Assembly: GCA_023129415.1 (NCBI GenBank)
Contig: JAGMCF010000218.1
Coordinates: forward strand, 1 to 43,513
Origin: Candidatus Cloacimonadota bacterium
GTDB lineage: Bacteria > Cloacimonadota > Cloacimonadia > JGIOTU-2
Direction: 5' to 3'
DNA: 43,513 nucleotides
Part shown: in pieces, positions 7,089-14,293 of the stretch
How positions within the stretch are numbered: the stretch's first letter is position 1
Layout of the letters: every line of letters starts with the position of its first letter
Position numbers and translations under genes: made by a program
Notes under the pieces: generated by a model
Seen by the model: only the letters and a program-made list of their open reading frames with translations
What the model was told of the DNA's origin: nothing
Database searches by the model: none

Positions 7089-7254
7089 TTTCTTCCTCCT
7101 TCTCCGCTTCCACTTTTTTTATTAGCTCCCAATAGTGCGGGTTTCTTTTCTCAGACCATAAATAATCACCAAGTATAGAGCGGTAAGCGCCCTTGATAAC
7201 CAAGGTTATTATTGCAAAAGCTCCAACCACGCTTATAAAATAAACCAAGAACAT
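7078..7254 (-). CDS. 58-residue single-pass membrane protein (small ORF)
   Basis: The ATG at 7254 follows GGAGGAGGTGA at good spacing. The 58-residue product starts with a hydrophobic stretch (MFLVYFISVVGAFAIITLVI, 1-20) followed by a basic residue, and ends in a charged tail rich in Lys and Glu. This predicts one membrane-spanning helix with a cytoplasmic tail, although orientation is uncertain. Its stop overlaps the start of the acidic-protein gene. Small membrane proteins in phages may act in host-membrane takeover or exclusion. No specific role can be read here. Confidence 0.7.
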   Translation of the reverse strand: MFLVYFISVVGAFAIITLVIKGAYRSILGDYLWSEKRNPHYWELIKKVEAEKEEENEI

Positions 7255-7322
7255 TTCAATTCACCTCCTCCTTTATTTAATGTTCAATATATTATACACA
7301 AAATATAGTAAGGAGGTGCTTT
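7255..7322 (-). promoter_or_regulatory. Intergenic control region: perfect -10 hexamer and possible RBS-sequestering stem
   Basis: This 68-base gap between the helicase gene and the small membrane-protein gene is one of only a few real gaps in the window. On the minus strand TATAAT occurs at 7296-7291, but no good -35 sits 16-18 bases before it. Upstream, CACCTCCT (minus strand of 7311-7318) is an exact 8-base complement of AGGAGGTG in the ribosome site (minus strand of 7262-7269). In read-through RNA these two could pair across a 41-base AT-rich loop and hide the ribosome site. RNA started at the -10 would lack the upstream arm and be free to translate. This two-state idea is inference. The repeats and the hexamer are seen directly. 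Confidence 0.4.
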
Positions 7323-8804
7323 TTATCTTGCATCTTTTTCTACTACTTTAAACAATTCTTCAGACTTATACAGCCTCTTCCGTTTATTACTATGTGCTTT
7401 CAAATACTTGTTAGAATCCAGAAAATCCACAACTATTGCATGCTTCTTTTCTTCAGTGTCTGTCTTATAAGGCGTCAAACACCTCAATCTTTGAAATATT
7501 AAAATAGCTGATTTACCACCTGCTGCAATAACAACCGCATCCAAATTTGGAATATCTAATCCTTCATTACCCAAAGTTGTAATCAAACACATCAACTTTT
7601 TATCTTTCAAATCTTTTAATGTTTTTATTCTAAAATCAGACGTATCTTTACCTTGCAAAAACACAGATCCTGGAATTAGTTTTTGAAGAATTTCTCCATG
7701 TTTAATCTTTGATACTAAAATCATTGAAGACTTATCTCTTAACTCTAAATTCTGAACCACTCGTTTTATAATATCATTGCGATAATCATTTTCTGTTATA
7801 CATTCTTTATAAATCGTAGGATAAGTATCTCCTGAAGGTTTAATATTTCGAGGCAACTTGATCATATGAATCGTAGGAGCAATTAAATAGCCTTGCCCTA
7901 TTAAATCAGAATAATTTGTATTGTGTATTAAGGGTCCAATTAATCCTTCAATATACAAATCTGTATTGTCCTCTCTGAACAAAGTCCCAGAGCCACCAAC
8001 GATATATTCAGCGTTCTTTATTTGTGTTAATATAAACCTGTAACTACTTGCTACGGAATGATGCGCTTCATCTACCCAAACAATTTTTGCATTCTCAATT
8101 AATTTTTTTATACAATCTTTTTCAGTAGCTTTTTCAAAAGAAGCTTCTTTCTTTTCTTTTGGTTGCAATTCATATTTTTTATTATATGCAGCAATAGCAG
8201 ACTGAATTGTTATAATAGTAATACCATCAGGTTTAATATCACATTTTCCATCTCCAACCACTCCAACTGGAACTTGAGGAAGAAATGTTTCAAATTTTTC
8301 TTTTGTTTGATAAGCAATATCAATACTTTGGCAGATACTAATATGAGGAACAATATTCAATTGAGAGTGAACCATTATCTCAATTATCGTTTTGCCTGAA
8401 CGAGGCCTTGCCCATATACGCCCTCTTTTATGTTTTAAAACAGTTTTTACTGCATCCTTTTGATATTCTCTTTCTTCAACTCCAATTAGATCAAGAAGCT
8501 TTCCTTTTTTATAAACAGGTCTAAAATCTTCTATTTCATAAGGTATAGAACTAGACTCTAAAGCTTCTAAAACTAAATCTAAATGACCTGTTAAAAACTT
8601 GCCATTTGCTTTCGAAAACAGATGTTGTTGTCCATCCCATTGTTCTCGAATAAATCTATTTCGTGAAGAAGCTTTGATAAAATAACTATTTTGAATGTCA
8701 TAAGCAAGCAAACCATAAAGATAATCAAAAATTCTTTTGGAAGGTTTAAGTGGAATAAGTTGAGAGTAAACTGTACTTATCTTTACTTTGTATTTCTCAT
8801 CCAT
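7323..8804 (-). CDS. UvsW-like superfamily 2 DNA helicase
   Basis: The 493-residue protein is a DEAH-type SF2 helicase. An N-terminal region (1-105), including REQWDGQQHLF, resembles the substrate-binding part of T4 UvsW. The first RecA-like domain follows, with a Q-like motif (REYQKDAV), Walker A ARPRSGKT (132-139) and DEAH at 245-248. The second domain has GNEGLDIPNLD (motif V) and QRLRCLTPY (motif VI, about 430-440). UvsW rescues stalled forks and unwinds RNA-DNA hybrids, which can switch origin-dependent to recombination-dependent replication. Length fits UvsW (about 500). The start lies 3 bases past the upstream stop, with only a distant purine-rich ribosome site. Another phage SF2 helicase role is possible. 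Confidence 0.85.
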   Translation of the reverse strand: MDEKYKVKISTVYSQLIPLKPSKRIFDYLYGLLAYDIQNSYFIKASSRNRFIREQWDGQQHLFSKANGKFLTGHLDLVLEALESSSIPYEIEDFRPVYKKGKLLDLIGVEEREYQKDAVKTVLKHKRGRIWARPRSGKTIIEIMVHSQLNIVPHISICQSIDIAYQTKEKFETFLPQVPVGVVGDGKCDIKPDGITIITIQSAIAAYNKKYELQPKEKKEASFEKATEKDCIKKLIENAKIVWVDEAHHSVASSYRFILTQIKNAEYIVGGSGTLFREDNTDLYIEGLIGPLIHNTNYSDLIGQGYLIAPTIHMIKLPRNIKPSGDTYPTIYKECITENDYRNDIIKRVVQNLELRDKSSMILVSKIKHGEILQKLIPGSVFLQGKDTSDFRIKTLKDLKDKKLMCLITTLGNEGLDIPNLDAVVIAAGGKSAILIFQRLRCLTPYKTDTEEKKHAIVVDFLDSNKYLKAHSNKRKRLYKSEELFKVVEKDAR

Positions 8805-8807
8805 ACT

Positions 8808-9041
8808 TTACTTTTTTATTTTTTCCCTTATACTTTTGATAAATGATTTATAATATAAAACAGTTTCTTCCCAAGACTTAGTATCAAGTATAAGAAATTT
8901 AACACCTATTGCGTGCTTATCATCCCAAATAAGCGTTCCTATAACATCTGTACCATCTTTAAAAACAATCAACACCCTTTTATCAATAAGATTATTTAAA
9001 AATTCTTCACTTTTCGCTGATGATTTACTTTCTAAATACAT
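8808..9041 (-). CDS. Sm/LSm-like small RNA-binding protein (candidate)
   Basis: From the ATG at 9041, behind GGAGGTGA, the product is 77 residues. After a short Ser/Lys-rich head it reads as one Sm fold. LIDKRVLIVFKDGTDVIGTL (18-37) matches the Sm1 pattern of a strand, an x-DG turn, a strand and a conserved Gly. An acidic position follows near 40, and a final strand (YYKSFIKSIRE, about 63-73) sits in the Sm2 place. Sm and Hfq proteins form rings that bind U-rich RNA. The open frame continues upstream to 9083, but only the inner ATG has a ribosome site. The assignment rests on pattern alone. A different small beta-barrel, such as an SH3-like fold, is the main alternative. It lies between a basic 43-residue gene and the UvsW-like helicase. 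Confidence 0.5.
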   Translation of the reverse strand: MYLESKSSAKSEEFLNNLIDKRVLIVFKDGTDVIGTLIWDDKHAIGVKFLILDTKSWEETVLYYKSFIKSIREKIKK

Positions 9042-9082
9042 CTTTATCACCTCCTTCACTTTTAAAATACACCTTACTAACA

Positions 9083-9214
9083 CTAACTTAACTTTTTTTC
9101 TTTTGGATATAAACCTTTTTTACGAAGTAATTGCTCCAAATTCACAAAAGGACGATAAAAATGTCCATGTAATTGATGTTTCTTTTTGTTTCTTTTAAAC
9201 TTTTTAACTATCAT
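9083..9214 (-). CDS. 43-residue highly basic protein (small ORF)
   Basis: The ATG at 9214 overlaps the stop of the MetE C-terminal gene by 4 bases (ATGA), the same coupling used by most genes here, and the frame closes at TAG 9083-9085. The 43-residue product is very basic (IVKKFKRNKKKHQLHGHFYR near the start) with a short amphipathic stretch (NLEQLLRKKG). This suggests contact with nucleic acid, but no known fold is visible. Coupling and packing support translation. Confidence 0.55.
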   Translation of the reverse strand: MIVKKFKRNKKKHQLHGHFYRPFVNLEQLLRKKGLYPKEKKLS

Positions 9215-10221
9215 TTTTTTAACTCACTATTTAAATTATATTTTTTTCTAACATTTTTTACCGCTTCTACCATTACCCGTAATTTTGCTTCCCATTCTTT
9301 AGGACTACGCGTTTTACCCCCACAATCTGGATCCACCCATATTTGATTCGGTTCTAAATATTTAAAAGCATTTTCAATTCTATTTTCAACTTCCTGCACA
9401 GTTTCAACGTTATGACTATGAACATCAATTACACCTAATCCAATATCTTTAGTGAAAGGGTATTTTTCAAATAACTCAAACAAATCATAAGCTGAATTTG
9501 ATAGCTCAAGATCAAGTTGATCTACAGGTAAAGATAAAATAGTAGGATATACTTTATGAAAATCCCCGTAACAAATATGATTTATAAAATATACATCATA
9601 ATCTGTTTTTAACCCATCCACTACTGTTTCCATAGCTTCAATAACAATATTTAATTCTTCAGGTTTCACAGAAACAGCAGGCTCATCAATTTGAATTATT
9701 TTTGCTCCTAATTGACATAATTGTTTTACTTCTTTTCTTATTACTTTTGCAAGAGCCAAAGCACATTCTCTTCTACTCCCATAGTATTCATCAAAAGACC
9801 AATCCATCATAGTATAAGGACCTGTAACCATTCCTTTTACTGGTTTAGCCGAATATTCTTGTGCATAACTCCAATAAAAACTTGTTCCAAACGTAGGCCC
9901 TTTCCATTTTATATCACCAACTACTACAGGCTTTCTATAATATCTATTCCCATAAGATCTAACAAATCCTCCTTCTTGAAATCCATCATATACATTCGTA
10001 AAATAAGCAACCATATCTCCACGATAAGGCTCACCATCGACTACTACATCAATCCCTATTTCTTCTTGCAAAGTTATAATTTCTCTTATCCACTTTAACT
10101 CTAACTCCTCTAAAGAAACTTCCATCTCTTTCTTTTTTCTAAAATTAGCTCTTGCTTTTCGCATTTCAGAAGTTTGAGGAAAAGAACCAACAGTAGTGGT
10201 TGGAAGTAAAGGCAATTTCAT
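9211..10221 (-). CDS. metE: Methionine synthase MetE, catalytic (C-terminal) half as a separate gene
   Basis: This 336-residue protein equals the C-terminal catalytic barrel of cobalamin-independent methionine synthase, which transfers a methyl group to homocysteine. It starts with TTTVGSFPQT (8-17). The full zinc site is present: His215 and Cys217 in NHICYGDF, Glu239 in LDLELSNS and Cys300 in DPDCGGKTR. IQIDEPA (176-182) is also conserved. Canonical MetE is about 750 residues with two fused barrels. Here the N-terminal barrel is the preceding gene, overlapping by 4 bases. Free-standing MetE catalytic barrels occur in archaea and some bacteria, and some do not use folate as methyl donor. The MetF gene in the same operon argues for a folate donor here. 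The catalytic site looks intact. Confidence 0.9.
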   Translation of the reverse strand: MKLPLLPTTTVGSFPQTSEMRKARANFRKKKEMEVSLEELELKWIREIITLQEEIGIDVVVDGEPYRGDMVAYFTNVYDGFQEGGFVRSYGNRYYRKPVVVGDIKWKGPTFGTSFYWSYAQEYSAKPVKGMVTGPYTMMDWSFDEYYGSRRECALALAKVIRKEVKQLCQLGAKIIQIDEPAVSVKPEELNIVIEAMETVVDGLKTDYDVYFINHICYGDFHKVYPTILSLPVDQLDLELSNSAYDLFELFEKYPFTKDIGLGVIDVHSHNVETVQEVENRIENAFKYLEPNQIWVDPDCGGKTRSPKEWEAKLRVMVEAVKNVRKKYNLNSELKK

Positions 10222-11213
10222 CTTTTCTCCTTATATTCATTAACACATTCAATCATATTTTTTAATTTACTTTCAGCTTTATCCCAAGGAAGAAATTCCA
10301 AACCATTATTAGGGCCTACATAGATATCTTTTTTAAAACCTATTTTATCAAATAAAAACAACCACTTAGCATAATATTCACAATCTTCTAACTTCGTAGT
10401 TCTTGCTTCCATTATTCCAAGGTGTAAATCTTTATCTATTCGTAGATCCTTCAAAATCTCTATTTGATTAGGTCCTTCTACTAAATCTAAACTAATACTA
10501 CCACAATTAACATCTTGTATTAATTCTTTCAACATAAATTCTACACCACCAAAATAAGTTGAAAGAACTATATTTTTATCAAAATTATCACAATTAGAAA
10601 ATAATTTTTGCATAGCAGATAAAAAAAGACTTTTATCTTTAGGATGCTTAGTAATTGCGGGCTCATTTATTTGAACTATAAACCCTTTAGAAATCAAATA
10701 TTCAATTTCTATTTTCATAAACATCGAAAGATCATATACTAAATTTTCAAAATGTTTATACCCTTTATTTATAGACATCTTTGCGAGAGTATAAGGACCT
10801 GTTAATATTAATTTTTTTCTTATTGATTTTGTTATCTTTTCATTTATTTCTGGAAATTCAACACTATCTTTCAACGATAAAGTATAAGGCATCACAAATA
10901 CTTCACTCTTTATCAAAGGAACTCTATAATAAAAATTAGTATCAAACCAACGTGATAAGCCTCCTAACTCTACACCATAAAACTTGGGCATCAAATATGA
11001 AATTTCATCTTGCCATCTCACCATTCCATCAGTCACAACATCAAGACCTGCAGAAACTTGAGCTTGTACAACTCTACATTTAGTTTCTCTAATCTCTGCT
11101 TCTTTCCCTTCCCAAGATAGTTTGCCCTTATCAAATTTATCTAAAGTTTTCTTCAAAAGAAGTCTTTCATCTACTTTTGGAAAAGAACTATGATTTTCTG
11201 TATAAATATTCAT
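10218..11213 (-). CDS. MetE N-terminal-domain homologue as a separate gene
   Basis: The 331-residue protein matches the N-terminal barrel of MetE, not the catalytic one. It has the family signatures LTGPYTLAKMS (137-147), QINEPAI (181-187), VLSTYFGGVE (216-225) and SLDLVEGP. Where the catalytic barrel has His-x-Cys it has Thr-Tyr, and the late zinc Cys is replaced in VGPNNGLE, so it cannot hold the catalytic zinc. In fused MetE the N-terminal barrel helps bind the folate tail and brace the active site. It probably pairs with the next gene product, to which it is coupled by a 4-base overlap. It follows the 107-residue unknown gene by 2 bases. The sequence is shorter than a typical MetE N-domain (about 370-400). 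Confidence 0.8.
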   Translation of the reverse strand: MNIYTENHSSFPKVDERLLLKKTLDKFDKGKLSWEGKEAEIRETKCRVVQAQVSAGLDVVTDGMVRWQDEISYLMPKFYGVELGGLSRWFDTNFYYRVPLIKSEVFVMPYTLSLKDSVEFPEINEKITKSIRKKLILTGPYTLAKMSINKGYKHFENLVYDLSMFMKIEIEYLISKGFIVQINEPAITKHPKDKSLFLSAMQKLFSNCDNFDKNIVLSTYFGGVEFMLKELIQDVNCGSISLDLVEGPNQIEILKDLRIDKDLHLGIMEARTTKLEDCEYYAKWLFLFDKIGFKKDIYVGPNNGLEFLPWDKAESKLKNMIECVNEYKEKR

Positions 11214-11215
11214 TT

Positions 11216-11539
11216 TTATCCTCTTTCACTAATTAATAAAACAGCCAATAACTTTTTGTTACTAAATTCTAAATCTACAAGCAAATTATCTTTTTCTCGT
11301 AAATGTTTTCTAATATCATTTATAGTATAACGTATTCTCAACTCTCTATATGGTTCGCCTCTTAAATCTTTTCCTCTAATCACATAAGAAATTACTTTAC
11401 CAGTTTTTCTCAAAAGATCTATTTCATCAACAGACATATCATCTGGTCTTACTCTAACATGTACTTCAGCAAATTCATTTCCTTCTACATCATAATCACT
11501 ATATATAACAGAATGAATCCATCCAAAAACTTTTTTCAT
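11216..11539 (-). CDS. Unknown 107-residue protein inside the methionine operon
   Basis: I do not recognise this protein. It has an alternating strand-helix pattern (KKVFGWIHSVIYSD, EFAEVHVRVRPDD, KVISYVIRGKD, YRELRIRYTINDIRKHL, LLVDLEFSNKKLLAVLLISE) with many charged residues, which suggests a compact alpha/beta domain. It has no Cys, signal peptide or membrane segment. Its start overlaps the metF stop by 4 bases behind AAGGAG, and the MetE N-half begins 2 bases after its stop. Tight coupling between MetF and MetE suggests a role in the same pathway, perhaps as an adaptor or methyl-donor partner. That is inference from position only. Confidence 0.65.
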   Translation of the reverse strand: MKKVFGWIHSVIYSDYDVEGNEFAEVHVRVRPDDMSVDEIDLLRKTGKVISYVIRGKDLRGEPYRELRIRYTINDIRKHLREKDNLLVDLEFSNKKLLAVLLISERG

Positions 11540-12306
11540 TTTATCTCCTTAATATACTTAAACATAGATTGTGGCATAGATAAATAAACACCATCTATTA
11601 TTTCTTTAACCACATCAATAATTTTATTTGCTTGTTCAAAAGCATTTTCTATAAAATCTTCTTCCAAACTATCCATTTCAAAACTTCCTAAATATTCATC
11701 TGGAATAACTACTCCAGGTATTTGAGATAATTGTATCAAATGAGATTGAGATTTTGGAATCATTAGACCTAACAATACTGGTAAATTATACCTTTGCAAT
11801 TCTTCTAAAAATTTTAAAACGCTTTCTACAGTAAACACAGGTTGAGTTTGAAAATAATTTGCACCAGCGTCTACTTTTGCTTTTAAATATTCATGGTTTA
11901 TATTATTAGGATCTGCAGCAACTCCTGCCCAAATGTTATAAGACTTTACTAATTTAATAACATCTACTATACCCATACCATCCCACAATCTTTGTCCATG
12001 AGAATCTCCTGACAAAATAAGCATAGTATTTACTCCCATCGATGCCGCTTGAAGTATATCAGATTTTACTATAACTTTTGATCTTCCAGAAAGAGGATAA
12101 TGAACTATTGTTTCAAATCCATAATCCATCAAATACTGAGCGGTATAAAGAGCAGGTAATTTTGGTTTCCCCATTGGATTTGATACTACGCTAACAATAT
12201 GGATATCATTATCATTTAATATTCGTATATTTTCATCAAATTTTTGAGTATAATCAATAGGAGGAACAATCTCCACAACTTTTGTAAAATTTGAAAATAA
12301 TTTCAT
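11536..12306 (-). CDS. metF: 5,10-methylenetetrahydrofolate reductase (MetF)
   Basis: MetF reduces methylene-tetrahydrofolate to 5-methyl-tetrahydrofolate, the methyl donor of MetE. The 256-residue protein keeps the order of family motifs. VVEIVPP (10-16) carries the catalytic Glu12, and VSVVSNPMG follows. A SDILQAASMGVNTMLILSGD stretch (82-101) ends in the Asp101 that contacts FAD. AGVAADPN, ANYFQTQPVF and GLMIPKSQ come later. At about 256 residues it is shorter than E. coli MetF (296), with a trimmed C-terminus. The segment usually reading T-C-R-D-R-N is PLSGRS here. It starts with a 4-base overlap after a glycosyltransferase gene and leads the operon with the two MetE genes. Confidence 0.9.
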   Translation of the reverse strand: MKLFSNFTKVVEIVPPIDYTQKFDENIRILNDNDIHIVSVVSNPMGKPKLPALYTAQYLMDYGFETIVHYPLSGRSKVIVKSDILQAASMGVNTMLILSGDSHGQRLWDGMGIVDVIKLVKSYNIWAGVAADPNNINHEYLKAKVDAGANYFQTQPVFTVESVLKFLEELQRYNLPVLLGLMIPKSQSHLIQLSQIPGVVIPDEYLGSFEMDSLEEDFIENAFEQANKIIDVVKEIIDGVYLSMPQSMFKYIKEIK

Positions 12307-13292
12307 TTTATTTTTCCCATCGCTTTTATATATTGTTTTACTCTAACACTAATAGTATGGTTTTTCATAATTTCATTTTGTCCGCACTTCACTATTTTTT
12401 CTCTTTCTTCTTCGTGTTCTAAATAATATTCAACCTTTGATTTCAAATCAGCAACACTTCCATCATAAGTTACTAAATGTTTTCCAGGAATAAAAAATTG
12501 TTCAAGTTTTGCTACTGGAGGACACATAAAAAGACAACCACAGCCCATTGCTTTGAAAATTCTATCAGAAATCTTCCATCCCATATCCTTTCTTACTATA
12601 TGCGTAGTAAATGTAATTTTAGATTGACTATATACATTTGCCATCTCAGTACCATAAAGTTCGATTCCAGAAGAAAACCCCGGCATATCTCCAAAAACCT
12701 TCACATTACAAAATTCTTTCAAAGCAATAATACAATTTTCTCTTACATCCAATCCCCAACCCTTTTGAGTATGTCCAATAAAACATACATCATAAATTTC
12801 ATGTTTTGAATTTAACCTTTCAATAGTTGGTTTATAATAAACCTGATCATAATATTGTGGTAAAAATATAACTTCTTTTGCATATCCTTCCAATACTTTA
12901 ACCATACCTTCTACAGAAGTTATAATTAAATCAAATACGCCTTTATACCTGTCCCAATAACTTGAATCATTTCCTGGAACATATGCATCAGCATTCCACA
13001 ACACTAATTTTATTCCTAACTTAGATATTTCTTCAAAAAGGTGTTTTGTTTCTACCCCTGTGCCAGTCACAAACAAACAATCTGGTTTAAATTGTTTAGC
13101 AGTCTCAAGCATATCTCGTTCATACCCATATCGTGCGCCGCCGGGTGTTAACGGATGTTGAAATGGTTTACTTCGTTCCAATTCAACCAAACACTTAACC
13201 AATACTTCGTGTCCTTGAGCTTTCATTTCTCGTGCAATTAAAAGTCCGTTTTGATAAGGTTTATTACAATAAACAAACATTAATATTTTCAA
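12303..13292 (-). CDS. CgeB-like glycosyltransferase, copy 1 (TTG start)
   Basis: This GT-B-fold protein is one of four related copies in the window (also 14290, 19064 and 21247). From the TTG at 13292 it has 329 residues and begins KILMFVYCNKPYQNGLL. That start has GGAGGAG at ideal spacing, overlaps the preceding stop as TTGA, and lines up with the MKI start of the paralogues; the frame alone runs on to 13355. The N-half ends in a linker with FLPQYYDQVYYKPT. The C-half has the nucleotide-sugar site region (IFKAMGCGCLFMCPP, then LEQFFIPGKHLVTYDG) seen in glycosyltransferase family 1-type CgeB proteins, which decorate spore coats in Bacillus. Sugar and acceptor are unknown. A YKPTIERL segment is nearly identical to copy 3. 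Confidence 0.82.
   Translation of the reverse strand: MKILMFVYCNKPYQNGLLIAREMKAQGHEVLVKCLVELERSKPFQHPLTPGGARYGYERDMLETAKQFKPDCLFVTGTGVETKHLFEEISKLGIKLVLWNADAYVPGNDSSYWDRYKGVFDLIITSVEGMVKVLEGYAKEVIFLPQYYDQVYYKPTIERLNSKHEIYDVCFIGHTQKGWGLDVRENCIIALKEFCNVKVFGDMPGFSSGIELYGTEMANVYSQSKITFTTHIVRKDMGWKISDRIFKAMGCGCLFMCPPVAKLEQFFIPGKHLVTYDGSVADLKSKVEYYLEHEEEREKIVKCGQNEIMKNHTISVRVKQYIKAMGKIK
12775..12860 (-). repeat. Near-identical DNA segment shared with 19527-19612
   Basis: This 86-base stretch in CgeB copy 1 matches 19527-19612 in copy 3 with about nine differences by my reading. That is much closer than the rest of the two genes. It encodes the YKPTIERL...KHEIYDVCFIG linker between the two halves of the enzyme. 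Recent duplication or gene conversion is the simplest reading. Confidence 0.8.
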
Positions 13293-14293
13293 AATTCTCC
13301 TCCATCGACTACTTCTTGAAAAACTTTTAAATATTTCGACTTCAAAACATTCCAAGAAAACTTTTCTTCAATAATTTTTCTATTTTGTCTTGATATATTA
13401 CCTAAATATGTATTTACTACAAACACCATTTTCGAAATTAAATCATCTAAATCAGGTTCATTATTTTTTGTTTTAACTAACAATCTTTCATCACTTATTA
13501 CTTCATTCATTGGAGGCGCATTTGTTGTTATAACAGGAAATCCACATGACATTGCTTCGTAAATAGGAAGACCTAAACCTTCTTTTCTTGAAGGAGCTAA
13601 ATAAATATCTCCTTCTTTATACAAATCATAAAGCTCTTCAACATCTCTAACCCTAATATCTACTCCTTCAGTAAAATTTAATCTACCTAAAGGTAGTTGA
13701 GAGTTCACAATTAAAGACGTATTACAACCATGATTTCTCAATTCCCAAAACGCTTTTAAAACTAAATCTGTACCTTTCCTTGAAACAATACCACAATAAC
13801 CAGCGTTATGAAGAAAATTTATACCTTTTCTTTTCTTTTTAAATTTAAAATAATCAGTATCTACTGGATATGGTAAATAACAACACTTCCACCCTTTAAC
13901 TTTAATTAATTCATAACTCCATTTAGTAATGCAAAGCCATAAATCTACAAAATCTTTATATTTTTCGAGAACATTTAATCCTATACTATCTAACATAGGA
14001 ATATAAACAATTTTAATTCCTTTTTCTTTCAATCTTTTTAAATAATCCCAACAAAAAGGATATTCTATTATTAAAACCACATCTGGTTCAAATTTCATAA
14101 ACTTCTCAAGAGCATCCATACTCGGTTTTTCTTTAGCAGTCATTACATATTTACACTCCAAATCTTGCAAATTTGTTTTCTTTGCTGTCCAACTTATAAC
14201 AAGTTGACTATCAATTGCAAGATGCTTCCTAAAAAACTTTAGCATAATTCCTAATCCAGAAGTGCTAGAATATCCTATTGTACCAATTTTCAT
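13289..14293 (-). CDS. GT4-type glycosyltransferase
   Basis: The 334-residue protein has the GT-B layout. An N-terminal Rossmann half starts MKIGTIGYSSTSGLG. The C-half has YLAPSRKEGLGLPIYEAMSC (231-250), the E-x7-E motif of family 4 transferases with Glu238 and Glu246, followed by GFPVITT. The motif binds the nucleotide-sugar donor, and retaining chemistry is usual in the family. The early HNAGYCGIVSRKGTDLVLKA region (162-181) fits the start of the donor domain. It lies between two CgeB-like genes and overlaps both by 4 bases, so they are likely made together. Donor and acceptor cannot be read. Confidence 0.87.
   Translation of the reverse strand: MKIGTIGYSSTSGLGIMLKFFRKHLAIDSQLVISWTAKKTNLQDLECKYVMTAKEKPSMDALEKFMKFEPDVVLIIEYPFCWDYLKRLKEKGIKIVYIPMLDSIGLNVLEKYKDFVDLWLCITKWSYELIKVKGWKCCYLPYPVDTDYFKFKKKRKGINFLHNAGYCGIVSRKGTDLVLKAFWELRNHGCNTSLIVNSQLPLGRLNFTEGVDIRVRDVEELYDLYKEGDIYLAPSRKEGLGLPIYEAMSCGFPVITTNAPPMNEVISDERLLVKTKNNEPDLDDLISKMVFVVNTYLGNISRQNRKIIEEKFSWNVLKSKYLKVFQEVVDGGEF

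Noticed and set aside
9721-10098. Plus-strand open frame of 125 codons
   Set aside because: It lies fully inside the MetE catalytic gene and its product has no known motif; it is a shadow frame in AT-rich DNA.
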